A program made the position numbers and the translations under genes. From assembly GCF_900142925.1 (NCBI RefSeq), contig NZ_FRCN01000002.1, positions 186,001 through 250,000 of the forward strand: DNA of 64,000 nucleotides, given 5' to 3'. Below the pieces are notes generated by a model that saw only the letters and a program-made list of their open reading frames with translations, had not been told where the DNA came from and did no database searches. How positions within the stretch are numbered: position 1 is the stretch's first letter; every line of letters starts with the position of its first letter. Source of the stretch: Chitinophaga sp. CF418. Lineage in GTDB: Bacteria; Bacteroidota; Bacteroidia; Chitinophagales; Chitinophagaceae. This document shows positions 1-8,402 of this stretch, piece after piece.

Positions 1-8
1 ATAAGAAA

Positions 9-59
9 ATGCGGCGCATATCCGGAAAGGCAATGACCTGTTCCGGTATGCGCCGCATT
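9..59 (-). terminator. Rho-independent terminator after META gene
   Basis: A long inverted repeat pairs positions 9-25 with 43-59 (GC-rich core gcggcgcata / tatgcgccgc, one bulge). Read on the minus strand the stem is followed by ATTTTCTTAT, a U-rich run, so it fits termination of the minus-strand META gene that ends at 72. Confidence 0.7.
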
Positions 60-71
60 CATTTGTATACG

Positions 72-512
72 TTACTCTTTTATAACTGCTGCTTTTTTAT
101 AGCCGTCAAACAACATGGCAATTCTTCCGCTATCGCGGAATTGTAATTGCCGCTCTTCAAACTTCATTGTATAAGTCCTGTCGCTAAGCATGCGCAGGAA
201 AGCGCTCTCCCTTTCATTGGCCTGCGCATCAACACATGCCATTCGGGTGCTTATTACTTTCCCAAAAGTGATCTCGTTACCATCCAGCTGATATTCACCG
301 GCTACTTTATTACAGCCTCCGTTACCACTGAAGTGGTGCGTTGCTGAATCAAACTCCAGCCATATGGGTGATTTTTCCTGGACAGTCCCGTTCATATTGA
401 CAAGGCTCCATCTTTTGTCCTGTATGCTGTTGATAGCCTGTTGTTTGGCCACTTTCTGCTGATTACAGGTATTGGCAAGCAGTACAAGGAGCATAGCTGT
501 TAATCTGACCAT
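72..512 (-). CDS. META domain (HslJ-like) lipoprotein or secreted protein
   Basis: This 146-aa protein carries a META/HslJ-like domain. The diagnostic pattern is GGCNKVAGEY at residues 65-74, followed about 20 residues later by ISTRMAC ending at Cys93; this glycine/cysteine/STRMAC arrangement is typical of the family. The N-terminus is hydrophobic and ends in ANTC at Cys16, a weak lipobox, so it is probably exported and perhaps lipidated. HslJ-family proteins are envelope proteins linked to stress or antibiotic tolerance in other bacteria; the molecular activity is unknown. It is the last of three minus-strand genes, 60 bp after the SIR2-like gene, and is followed by a strong terminator. Domain call is firm; lipidation is uncertain. 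Confidence 0.85.
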   Translation of the reverse strand: MVRLTAMLLVLLANTCNQQKVAKQQAINSIQDKRWSLVNMNGTVQEKSPIWLEFDSATHHFSGNGGCNKVAGEYQLDGNEITFGKVISTRMACVDAQANERESAFLRMLSDRTYTMKFEERQLQFRDSGRIAMLFDGYKKAAVIKE

Positions 513-572
513 GATCTTGTGGTTTTTCGGTGTTATGATACATACACAGGAACAAAAACCACTCCATATAGT

Positions 573-1448
573 TTACAGTTTCCGGATCTTCCGCAATACT
601 TCTTCATAATAGGCCCGTTTATCCGTCGCTGAAATTTCTATCACTTTTACATCGTTGGCCACCAGCATTTCCAGCTTGAACTTAGCGCCCGGCGCAAGTT
701 CTGCCGGAATATAATAATACAGGGCATTCTTCACTGGAATGGTATTCTTCTGGAATTTCTGCCTTGCCCTATAGGTCAGCAGCCACCACAGGTCTGTTTC
801 TACAAAATCAAGCGACAAGCCGAATATGTGAATATCCTGCGTAAAGAAAAGATCCAGCCAGGAATCCTCTTTTACCGGCAAATGCTGGCTGATACGCTGT
901 ACCAGCGACTTCCGGGGCGCCTGCAGACTGGTATACGTCGTGCCGGACACAACATAGTTCCGCATTTGCTGCAACTGGCCGCCATAATGCTCAAACCCAA
1001 GATTGATACTCAGCGGGTTCAGGCAATCGCCATGGATATGCCAGTAATTTGTATTCCCTATTTTATATTTTCTGAAGATGCTGAATATCCTTTCCAGGAT
1101 CAGTCCATCACTCTGTGAAGGCGTTTCTCCTTCCAGGGTGAATTCATAATTTGTGGTCAGAATATGTGCCGGCGTCAGGTCGCGGATCGCGGCATGAATA
1201 TCATTCTGCTCTATTTTAAGTGTCTTTTCTGCAATAAAGGATTTCAGTTGTACCTCTCTGATATGTTCCTGGCGGATGGCTGTCAGGAAAATCTCTTCAT
1301 ACAATAAGGGAAATGGCTTTCTCTCGTCCAGTTGTATACAACCGTCCGGAAGACAGAATTTAACAATGTCATTGAGAAGGTCTTTCCAGCTCTGACCTTT
1401 CGACATGTTATTAATATCATTGCCAATCAGTAAGATGGGGTTTTTCAT
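573..1448 (-). CDS. Stand-alone SIR2-like domain protein
   Basis: This 291-aa protein resembles the SIR2_2/SIR2-like superfamily found in NAD-consuming or NAD-binding bacterial proteins, many of them defence related. Visible motifs: an N-terminal strand-loop LLIGNDINN at residues 6-14 in place of the usual GAGxS nucleotide loop; TTNYE at 98-102; HIHGD at 137-141 (the HG motif); and FGLSLDFVETD at 209-219 (GxSxxD-like). No second effector domain is fused. I chose the ATG at 1448; a TTG two codons upstream is the only longer alternative. It lies 22 bp downstream of the AlkB-like gene on the same strand, so the two are probably cotranscribed. NAD hydrolysis is an inference; the altered glycine loop could mean altered or lost binding. 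Confidence 0.7.
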   Translation of the reverse strand: MKNPILLIGNDINNMSKGQSWKDLLNDIVKFCLPDGCIQLDERKPFPLLYEEIFLTAIRQEHIREVQLKSFIAEKTLKIEQNDIHAAIRDLTPAHILTTNYEFTLEGETPSQSDGLILERIFSIFRKYKIGNTNYWHIHGDCLNPLSINLGFEHYGGQLQQMRNYVVSGTTYTSLQAPRKSLVQRISQHLPVKEDSWLDLFFTQDIHIFGLSLDFVETDLWWLLTYRARQKFQKNTIPVKNALYYYIPAELAPGAKFKLEMLVANDVKVIEISATDKRAYYEEVLRKIRKL

Positions 1449-1470
1449 GATCAATGTCTTAGTAGGTTAT

Positions 1471-2091
1471 CTATCGCACGCGCTGTATCACCCTGAATGT
1501 GAGATTAATTCTTTCTCCTGATACTTTGGTTGTTTTCGGCACCTGATGCTGCCAGTGATGTTGCAGGGCACCTTTCATGATCAACAGTGATCCATGCTGC
1601 AATTCCAGTTCATATTTCAATCCGGCCTGCTGATGGCGCAGCATAAAACGCCGGGAAGCGCCGAGGTTAACGGAAGCAATGACTGGGTTCAGGCCCAGCT
1701 CCGGCTCATCATCCGCATGCCATCCCATGGAATCTTTCCCATTACGGTAACGGTTCAGCAGCACGCTGTTAAAGCGCACGCCTGCTTCGGGTTCTATCCG
1801 CTCCTTTATCCGTAACAACTCTTCTGTCCAGCCCTGTGGCGTATAAGTAGTACCCGAAAACGCATAGGTGCTGCCGGCATCTCCATACCATGCCATCAGG
1901 CGCGGAAACAAGACCTCTTTGCCATACATCTTCATACTTTCCTGTTGCCACACGATCTTTTCAATCAATGCCTGCAGATATGATGTAGCCTCCTGCAGGG
2001 AAAAGAACTGCGGATAGTAAACCAGCTCACCATCTTTCAGGGTAATATGCTGGCTGGCGGGATCACTGAATAATGGTATTTGCGGCTCCAT
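1471..2091 (-). CDS. AlkB-like 2-oxoglutarate/Fe(II) dioxygenase
   Basis: A 206-aa member of the AlkB family, enzymes that oxidatively remove alkyl groups from nucleic-acid bases using Fe(II) and 2-oxoglutarate. Iron ligands are visible as H125xD127 (GWHADDEPELG) and H182 (HQVPK), and the 2-oxoglutarate/substrate arginines as R194 and R200 in RINLTFR. Length and motif order match compact bacterial AlkB homologues of the ALKBH2/3-like branch. The ATG at 2091 is preferred over a start 12 codons upstream because a TATCTTTG promoter element (2097-2104) sits between them; the transcript would be nearly leaderless. The SIR2-like gene follows 22 bp downstream. Function as DNA/RNA demethylase is well supported; the actual lesion is not. 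Confidence 0.9.
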   Translation of the reverse strand: MEPQIPLFSDPASQHITLKDGELVYYPQFFSLQEATSYLQALIEKIVWQQESMKMYGKEVLFPRLMAWYGDAGSTYAFSGTTYTPQGWTEELLRIKERIEPEAGVRFNSVLLNRYRNGKDSMGWHADDEPELGLNPVIASVNLGASRRFMLRHQQAGLKYELELQHGSLLIMKGALQHHWQHQVPKTTKVSGERINLTFRVIQRVR

Positions 2092-2096
2092 CAATA

Positions 2097-2104
2097 CAAA
2101 GATA
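2097..2104 (-). promoter_or_regulatory. Bacteroidota-type -7 element upstream of AlkB gene
   Basis: TATCTTTG on the minus strand matches the TAnnTTTG -7 consensus, with TTG 17 bp upstream as a -33 candidate. It lies five bases before the chosen ATG and decides the start. Confidence 0.55.
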
Positions 2105-2142
2105 CAAAGGGGCTGCGCATCCAACATGCGCGTTGGTATAAC

Positions 2143-2173
2143 AAAAAAGCCGCCCCGTTATTAACGAGGCGGC
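2143..2173 (-). terminator. Rho-independent terminator after typA
   Basis: On the minus strand gccgcctcgtta and taacggggcggc arms form a GC-rich hairpin followed directly by TTTTTT. It lies just after the typA stop codon at 2197. Confidence 0.85.
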
Positions 2174-2196
2174 TCATATCTTGTAAACAGTTACGC

Positions 2197-4005
2197 TTAT
2201 GCGTCTGCTTTCATCGATTTAGAAAGTCTCTTTCTCTCTTCTTCATCCAGGTACACTTTACGCATACGGATGTTGTTAGGAGTTACCTCGATACACTCAT
2301 CGTGCTGGATGTACTCCATACACTCTTCCAGAGTCATCAGGGTCTTAGGCGCAATGCTGGTTGCAGCATCACTACCACTTGCACGCATGTTGGTCAGTTT
2401 CTTACCTTCATTCGGATTCACCACCAGGTCACCAGGTTTGTTGTTTTCACCGATGATCATGCCTTTGTACACTTCTTCTCCTGGATCTACGAAGAAGAAA
2501 CCTCTATCCTGCAGTTTATCCAGAGAGTAAGCGGTAGTTGAACCTGCTTCTTTAGCCAGCAGTACACCATTGTTACGGCCAGGGATAGCGCCCTTCCATG
2601 CTTTATAATCATTGAAACGGTGTGCCATTACAGCTTCACCTGCAGTGTTGGTCAGCATCTGCGTACGCAGACCGATCAGACCACGGGAAGGAATTTCAAA
2701 TTCCAGGTGCTGCATGTCGCCTTTGGTTTCCATGATCAGCATTTCACCCTTACGACGGGTTACCAGGTCGATCACTTTACTTGCAAATTCCTGCGGAACG
2801 TCAACTACCAGTGTTTCGTATGGCTCAGATTTCTTACCATCGATCTGTTTCAGGATTACCTGAGGCTGACCTACAGTCAACTCAAATCCTTCACGACGCA
2901 TGGTTTCGATCAATACACCTAAGTGCAGGATACCACGGCCGTATACCAGGAAGCTATCAGCGCTGTCTGTATCAACTACACGCAGTGCCAGGTTCTTTTC
3001 AGTTTCTTTTATCAGACGGTCACGCAGGTGACGGGAGGTAACGAACTTACCATCTTTACCAAAGAACGGAGAGTTGTTGATGCTGAACAGCATGTTCATG
3101 GTTGGCTCATCCACGCTGATAACAGGCAATGCTTCAGGAGCCTCGAAGTCAGCGATGGTGTCACCGATATTGAAATCTTCGAGACCTACAACAGCACAGA
3201 TATCACCTGGCTCTACCTCAGTCACTTTCTTTTTACCCAGTGCCTCGAAGGTGTACAGTTCACGTACACGGGATTTTTTAATAGTGCCATCTGTCTGTAC
3301 CAGGGAGATCGGCTGACCTTCTTTGATAGAACCACGCGCTACACGTCCTACAGCGATACGGCCAAGGAAGGTAGAGTAATCCAGTGAAGTGATCTGCAGC
3401 TGCAGGTTACCTTCAGGGATCTTTGGTTCTGGTACATGCTTCAGGATACCATCCAGCAGCGGAGTAATATCTTCACACTGAGTCAATGAATCGTTGAACC
3501 AGCCGTTCTTGCCGGAACCGTAGTAGGTTGGGAAGTTCAGCTGCTCTTCTGTAGCATCCAGGTTGAAGAACAGTTCGAATACCGCATCATGCACTTCGTC
3601 AGGACGGCAGTTCGCCTTGTCAACTTTGTTGATCACCACAATAGGCTTCAGGTGTAGCTGCAGCGCTTTTTGCAGTACGAAACGGGTCTGTGGCATCGGC
3701 CCTTCGAAGGCGTCTACCAGCAGGATCACACCGTCCGCCATTTTCAACACCCTTTCCACTTCTCCACCGAAGTCGGCGTGGCCTGGAGTATCGATCACGT
3801 TAATTTTCACCCCTTTGTACTCAACAGATACGTTCTTACTCAGGATGGTGATACCACGTTCCTTTTCCAGGTCGTTATTGTCCATGATCAACTCACCTGT
3901 TTCCTGGTTTGCCCTGAAAACATTGGTGTGATGCAGGATTTTATCAACCAGGGTAGTCTTACCGTGGTCTACGTGCGCAATGATTGCTATGTTACGGATA
4001 TTCAT
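2197..4005 (-). CDS. typA: Ribosome-associated GTPase TypA/BipA
   Basis: This 602-aa protein is a full-length BipA/TypA, a translational GTPase related to EF-G that binds the 70S ribosome and helps ribosome assembly and growth under stress or cold. The GTPase motifs are visible: AHVDHGKTT (P-loop, residues 10-18), RGITI (switch I), DTPGHADFGGE (G3) and NKVDK (G4). The EF-G-like domain II and the BipA-specific C-terminal region follow, ending in a basic tail. It is monocistronic, with its own TAACTTTG promoter element at 4060-4067 and a strong terminator downstream. Identification is very secure from length and motifs. Confidence 0.98.
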   Translation of the reverse strand: MNIRNIAIIAHVDHGKTTLVDKILHHTNVFRANQETGELIMDNNDLEKERGITILSKNVSVEYKGVKINVIDTPGHADFGGEVERVLKMADGVILLVDAFEGPMPQTRFVLQKALQLHLKPIVVINKVDKANCRPDEVHDAVFELFFNLDATEEQLNFPTYYGSGKNGWFNDSLTQCEDITPLLDGILKHVPEPKIPEGNLQLQITSLDYSTFLGRIAVGRVARGSIKEGQPISLVQTDGTIKKSRVRELYTFEALGKKKVTEVEPGDICAVVGLEDFNIGDTIADFEAPEALPVISVDEPTMNMLFSINNSPFFGKDGKFVTSRHLRDRLIKETEKNLALRVVDTDSADSFLVYGRGILHLGVLIETMRREGFELTVGQPQVILKQIDGKKSEPYETLVVDVPQEFASKVIDLVTRRKGEMLIMETKGDMQHLEFEIPSRGLIGLRTQMLTNTAGEAVMAHRFNDYKAWKGAIPGRNNGVLLAKEAGSTTAYSLDKLQDRGFFFVDPGEEVYKGMIIGENNKPGDLVVNPNEGKKLTNMRASGSDAATSIAPKTLMTLEECMEYIQHDECIEVTPNNIRMRKVYLDEEERKRLSKSMKADA

Positions 4006-4059
4006 AAATCTTGTTCAATTTGTTCTGGCTGGTTGACACAGGTCGGGCCAAAGAAGGCG

Positions 4060-4067
4060 CAAAGTTA
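4060..4067 (-). promoter_or_regulatory. -7 promoter element upstream of typA
   Basis: TAACTTTG on the minus strand is an exact TAnnTTTG match, 55 bp upstream of the typA ATG. No other feature is evident in the 288-bp gap 4006-4293 apart from A/T-rich sequence. Confidence 0.5.
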
Positions 4068-4293
4068 CAATAAAATGTGGAAAAAGTGGGGATACGCTTT
4101 TAAATAATTGTGATCATTTCTCCAAATGATTCACTAAAAATCTAAGCTTCCGGTTGGCAATATGCTATTCCTCAACATCTTACAGCTAAAAACGGTCATT
4201 TCATCCTCACCTGTTCTGATACAAAAATACCATGTTAGGTACAGATTTGATTTTTTATTATTTATGGTCCCGCCCGGTTTTCAGGCAATTTTT

Positions 4294-6549
4294 CTAACGA
4301 TTGCCCTCGGTCAGCAACGGACGGCCCAATGTATTCATCACACTGTCGAATGATGCCTGGTTGGTAGGATTATCCAGCGCACCGGCAATATCGATCTTTT
4401 CACGGGAGGTCAGGTGCCAGCTTAATGCTGCCGCCTTATCCTCTTTCTGGGGAACATACTGGAAAATGACCCGGTGGAATTTTCCGGGGAAATATCCCTC
4501 CAGGTAGGTCAGCTCATTGTCCTGTACGAAGTCCTGCATAGCGCTCCAATGCGCCTGCATCGTGAACAGTGGGTCGAACATCATATCATTCAGTTTCATA
4601 GACTGTTTGATAGACTTAATATCGTTCTTTCGGGTATCCCTTATCTGGATGTAGACAATGCCATCCGTATTTTCATTGACCCAATTACGGAAAGTATGCA
4701 GGAAGCGCATGGAAGCTTCCTGTCCGAAGTTATCCCGGATACCTGCATCCATTACATCCACAATAGGTTTGCTGGGCAGAAATACATTGGGTAGAACATA
4801 GGGGAAAGTAGCGCACATCCTGATGGCGCTGGCAATACGCAGGTCTGCCGCTCCCTGGTTGGCAAAATACTGGGAGAAATCCACGCCGTCCACATCCCGT
4901 ACACTTCTTATCCCGGTTGAATACTCCGGCGCACAAAGATAGCTGACCGGCTGAGGGGAAATGATCAGGCGGCGGCCGTCGGCGTTGATAGTTGCGTTCC
5001 AGATCAGCATAGGGATCTGCGCTTTTTGTTCTGGTTCCCGGTAATCGCTGATGGTGCCGGACAGTACATTTCCCGTATTGCTGTTCAGCTGCAGTTCAAA
5101 GGCAAATCCCCTGTCTTTTGCATACCGGTTGTCCCCTATTTTGAATGAGCGGAACGGCGTAATAAAATCGTTCACCGCCATAGCCGTGAACACACAGTTC
5201 AGCAGATCGCGGGAAATGCGTTCTGTATAGGCGCTGTCCTGCATATTGATAGGTCTTCCCTTTTGCTTTTCCATGTACAATGCCCGGAAGTACGATGCTC
5301 CCATCATACCGCCGGAAGCCCCCGTCATCAGGAAAGTATTGTTCATCAGCTGCCCTTTCATCATAGCGTCCAGCCGCTGTAAAACATTCATGCTCCAGGT
5401 AGCGGCGCGTAAACCGCCTCCGCTGAAGTTGATGATGACCATCTTTGGCTTCCCGGGACCTTTGTATCGCGTCTTCCAGTTTTCCAGGATCTTCATCGTT
5501 TCTTGCTTATCCCGCTCCGCCCGCTCCCAGGTAAAGAATTGCTGCAGGGCTGTTACACTATATTCCGGCCGCTGCTTTCTTTCACCATAGTCAAGCCCGT
5601 AAGCCTTGTTACGGTTGTCCAGCAGGTCATGTTCCACCAACCAGTTCAGTGCAAACAGCATCACCAGCACCATAGGAATAGCCCAACTTTGCAAGAGGTA
5701 AGCATAGGCTCCCGCCACCCCTATCAGGAAAGCGAAAAAGATCATTACACTCGCGCCCGCAGGTATCCTGAATACAGGATAATCCATCAGAAAGGCCAGA
5801 ATCACCAGAAAGATGAGCGCACACCCCACAGTGATCATCGCTGCAAAGTGATGCTGCTTCAGTATGCTATCAAGATAATGTTTGTTGTAGTGGTCTACAT
5901 TCCTGGCCCGGCGGATCTTCCAGGGAGAGTTAAAATAGTTGTGTACAGGCAATGCATTTTCGTCTTTTTCCTGCGTGGGCTTCAGCACCAGGCGCAGGAA
6001 ATTGCGGGGATTACCAAACTTCTTTTCCAGCCTGCGGCCGATATTTTTGTCTGCATTAAAAAAGTAAAAGAAACTGAAGAAGACGACGAAAAGATATCCG
6101 CAGATAAATCCTTCTGTCAGTAATAATATTTCAGGAACCGAACTCAACTGCTGATAACGCTGATATTCCCAGCCACGGAAAAGCAGGTTCACCATAAAGG
6201 CAATGGGGAAAATAGAATTGTTCAGGCAGTATTTAAAAAAAGGTTGGGAGGTAGTGGCAAGAAATTTAAAACGGCCGGTATGCAAAATGAAAGTGGTGAT
6301 ATTCCAGCTCATCGCAAACAAACCGGTGGCCAACCCCAGGATAGAGGTACTATAGAAGTTCACGTTGCCCAGATACTCTGGTGCAAGGTACAAGGCGTCA
6401 CCACCAAATACCTTGGCAAATTCCCCGTTTATAGTGCTGAAAAGTATAGCCCAGAACACCAGCAACACCTGGTACTTGCGGAAATGAAGCAAGAACAGTT
6501 GTATAGGGAATGAGTAAAAGATCCTGACCAACAAAGATTTCACTTTCAT
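4294..6549 (-). CDS. Membrane-anchored patatin-like phospholipase
   Basis: A 751-aa protein with two halves. Residues about 15-330 hold several hydrophobic helices interrupted by a basic loop, so this half is a multi-pass membrane region. Residues about 360-740 are a patatin-like acyl hydrolase: the oxyanion loop is FSGGGLRAA near residue 373, the nucleophile elbow GASGG near 413 (GxSxG), and the catalytic Asp is in DAGIRDNFG near 601, where the usual DGG/DGA is DAG. Patatins hydrolyse acyl chains of phospholipids or other lipids by a Ser-Asp dyad. The fusion to a large N-terminal membrane domain is unusual among better-known bacterial patatins. It stands alone between typA and ctaA. Hydrolase fold is secure; substrate unknown. 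Confidence 0.85.
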   Translation of the reverse strand: MKVKSLLVRIFYSFPIQLFLLHFRKYQVLLVFWAILFSTINGEFAKVFGGDALYLAPEYLGNVNFYSTSILGLATGLFAMSWNITTFILHTGRFKFLATTSQPFFKYCLNNSIFPIAFMVNLLFRGWEYQRYQQLSSVPEILLLTEGFICGYLFVVFFSFFYFFNADKNIGRRLEKKFGNPRNFLRLVLKPTQEKDENALPVHNYFNSPWKIRRARNVDHYNKHYLDSILKQHHFAAMITVGCALIFLVILAFLMDYPVFRIPAGASVMIFFAFLIGVAGAYAYLLQSWAIPMVLVMLFALNWLVEHDLLDNRNKAYGLDYGERKQRPEYSVTALQQFFTWERAERDKQETMKILENWKTRYKGPGKPKMVIINFSGGGLRAATWSMNVLQRLDAMMKGQLMNNTFLMTGASGGMMGASYFRALYMEKQKGRPINMQDSAYTERISRDLLNCVFTAMAVNDFITPFRSFKIGDNRYAKDRGFAFELQLNSNTGNVLSGTISDYREPEQKAQIPMLIWNATINADGRRLIISPQPVSYLCAPEYSTGIRSVRDVDGVDFSQYFANQGAADLRIASAIRMCATFPYVLPNVFLPSKPIVDVMDAGIRDNFGQEASMRFLHTFRNWVNENTDGIVYIQIRDTRKNDIKSIKQSMKLNDMMFDPLFTMQAHWSAMQDFVQDNELTYLEGYFPGKFHRVIFQYVPQKEDKAAALSWHLTSREKIDIAGALDNPTNQASFDSVMNTLGRPLLTEGNR

Positions 6550-6614
6550 CCGTACGCTAATTACAATAAACTTACGAAAAAGTTTAACATGTTACCGGAC
6601 GGATGTTCGATCTT

Positions 6615-7667
6615 CTACACTTTCGCTGCCTTATTTCTGCTGAGGTACAAAGTCCACACAAGAGAGAGTAATAACAGCATGCCTACGCCCTGGTGAAGTA
6701 TGCCCTGCAACAAGGGAATTCTCACCTGGCTGCCCAGCAGTGTGAGCACTCCCAGCATTACCTGCAATAATACCAGCAGTAAAGGCACATAGCGGATGCG
6801 GTGCAACAGGCTGTTCTCCGGTGCTTCTGAAGCTTTCCACCACCATATTACCACCAGGATAGTGATGAGGTAGGCCAGTCCGCGATGAATGAACTGTATA
6901 GTGATTGCATTGTGTGTGATATCTGTCAGCAGGCTTCCCTGGGTAAACATGCCCATTGGCCACCACATGCCATTGATATCGGGCCAGGTATTGGCCACAA
7001 GAGCTGCATGCAGTCCCGCCATAAAAGCGCCAAAAATGAGCTGTAATGTCAGTATTCCCAGCAGCCAGCCGTTCAGTTTACGCAGGCCTGGCATGGATAG
7101 TACCTCCCGTTTGTCAGTGCTCAGTTTCAACGCAAACCAGAATGTATAACACAGCAATACCAATGCAGCAATGAAGTGTACCGCCAGTCTTATATGACTC
7201 ACGTAGAGATCTTCCGTATTCAGGCCGCTCTGTACCATGATCCATCCGATAGCGCCCTGTAAGCCCCCGAGAATGAACAGGATGATCATCGGTTTTATCA
7301 TGGAAGCATCCAGCTTCTTTTTAAGAAGGAAATAGATAAAGGGAATTGCAAAAACCACCCCGATGAACCGGGCCCAGTTACGGTGCAGCCATTCCCAGAA
7401 ATAAATGGCTTTAAAATCGGAGAGCGTAAAATGCCGGTTTATATACTGGTACTGGGCAATCTTCTGATATTTTTCAAAAGCCACCTGCCAGGCAGCCTCC
7501 GTCATAGGCGGTAAAGCCCCCATGATGGGTTTCCATTCGGTGATGGACAGTCCGGAACCTGTCAGCCTGGTGATTCCCCCCAGCAAAACCTGGACAATTA
7601 GCATTCCCACTCCTATATATAGCCAGATAGCCACCGGCCGCTGCTGTTGTAATCTCGATTTTTCCAT
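6615..7667 (-). CDS. ctaA: Haem A synthase (COX15/CtaA family)
   Basis: A roughly 350-aa polytopic membrane protein of the COX15/CtaA family, which oxidises the haem O methyl group to give haem A for aa3-type cytochrome oxidases. Family marks: GGITRLTGSGLSITEW near the N-terminus, the haem-ligand-region histidines in WEWLHRNWAR, SHIRLAVHF, QFIHRGLAY and LHQGVGMLL, and about eight transmembrane helices. Length matches the COX15 (alphaproteobacterial/mitochondrial) subgroup. The ATG at 7667 is chosen because a TAACTTTG promoter element (7677-7684) overlaps the alternative upstream start at 7679. No other oxidase assembly genes are adjacent. Very secure. Confidence 0.95.
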   Translation of the reverse strand: MEKSRLQQQRPVAIWLYIGVGMLIVQVLLGGITRLTGSGLSITEWKPIMGALPPMTEAAWQVAFEKYQKIAQYQYINRHFTLSDFKAIYFWEWLHRNWARFIGVVFAIPFIYFLLKKKLDASMIKPMIILFILGGLQGAIGWIMVQSGLNTEDLYVSHIRLAVHFIAALVLLCYTFWFALKLSTDKREVLSMPGLRKLNGWLLGILTLQLIFGAFMAGLHAALVANTWPDINGMWWPMGMFTQGSLLTDITHNAITIQFIHRGLAYLITILVVIWWWKASEAPENSLLHRIRYVPLLLVLLQVMLGVLTLLGSQVRIPLLQGILHQGVGMLLLLSLVWTLYLSRNKAAKV

Positions 7668-7676
7668 AAACGCCAG

Positions 7677-7684
7677 CAAAGTTA
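7677..7684 (-). promoter_or_regulatory. -7 promoter element upstream of ctaA
   Basis: TAACTTTG on the minus strand, ten bases before the chosen ctaA ATG. Exact match to TAnnTTTG; it rules out the start four codons upstream. Confidence 0.5.
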
Positions 7685-7865
7685 GGTATCAATTAACAAT
7701 TAAGAATGACATTCGTCATCTCTTCCTGCCCGTTTCATAATCCTATGTTAACCTACCCGTAACTTTCCGTTAATGTATCCCATCGATCTTTGCGGCGAAT
7801 TAAGGAACCATGTATTAGCTAATACAAACAGACAACACCATCTAAACAAAAACAAACATTTTTGT

Positions 7866-8294
7866 ATGAAACGCATATCGTTTTTATTAGCCGCTATCCT
7901 CGTAAACGTATCTTTTTCGAAAGCCCAGGAGACTGCCTATGCATACAATGACACCAAGGTAAGCATGGTAGTGAACAATGATGAAGCCCCTGCTCCTGTA
8001 ACAGCTTTCAAACTGAAAGTTGCCCAGATTGAACCTGAGGCGCTTGTATTTAAGATCACTGTTGAGAATCCCGGCGTAGAAAAAGTAACACTGAGCATCA
8101 AAGATGCCAACAACTACGTATTGCATCAGGAATCATTGCCTGTTACCATGCTGTATGTAGCCAAGTTCAACATGCAGGAACTGCAGGACGGAGCTTATAC
8201 TTTCGAAATCAGAAGAGGCAGGAACAGACTCGCAGAAAAGATTGTGAATATTAAGACAGAAACAAGCATCAACAGAACAGTATCAGTACAATAA
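7866..8294 (+). CDS. Small secreted protein of unknown function
   Basis: A 142-aa protein with a clear Sec signal peptide (MKRISFLLAAILVNVSFSKA then QE). The mature part is rich in short alternating hydrophobic/polar stretches (VTLSIKDANNYVLHQ, FEIRRGRN), suggesting a small all-beta, immunoglobulin-like domain such as those in Bacteroidota secreted proteins. I do not recognise a named family. The ATG at 7866 is preferred because it begins the signal peptide; a start 31 codons upstream would bury it. The gene has its own upstream gap (divergent from ctaA) with a GATCTTTG near-consensus -7 sequence around 7787. Predicted periplasmic or outer surface; function unknown. Confidence 0.75.
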   Translation: MKRISFLLAAILVNVSFSKAQETAYAYNDTKVSMVVNNDEAPAPVTAFKLKVAQIEPEALVFKITVENPGVEKVTLSIKDANNYVLHQESLPVTMLYVAKFNMQELQDGAYTFEIRRGRNRLAEKIVNIKTETSINRTVSVQ

Positions 8295-8325
8295 GCATCC
8301 GTACGAAAGATATTGCAATCCATAA

Positions 8326-8378
8326 AAAAAATAGTGCCAGATGAATGGCCGTAAAGGCATACTTCACCTGGCACTATT
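8326..8378 (-). terminator. Terminator between convergent genes
   Basis: Arms aatagtgccag (8330-8340) and ctggcactatt (8368-8378) form a hairpin. On the minus strand it is followed by a run of T, so it terminates the GH3/beta-lactamase gene; it may also stop the plus-strand small secreted gene. Confidence 0.7.
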
Positions 8379-8402
8379 GCCTATTTATCCCGCTCTCTAT
8401 AC

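Noticed and set aside
519-562. Hairpin between SIR2-like and META genes as terminator
   Set aside because: The stem (gtggttttt / aaaaaccac) is A/T-heavy at the loop side and has no U-tract in the minus direction.
2101-2127. Longer AlkB start 12 codons upstream
   Set aside because: The promoter element TATCTTTG lies between the two starts, so the shorter ATG is more likely.
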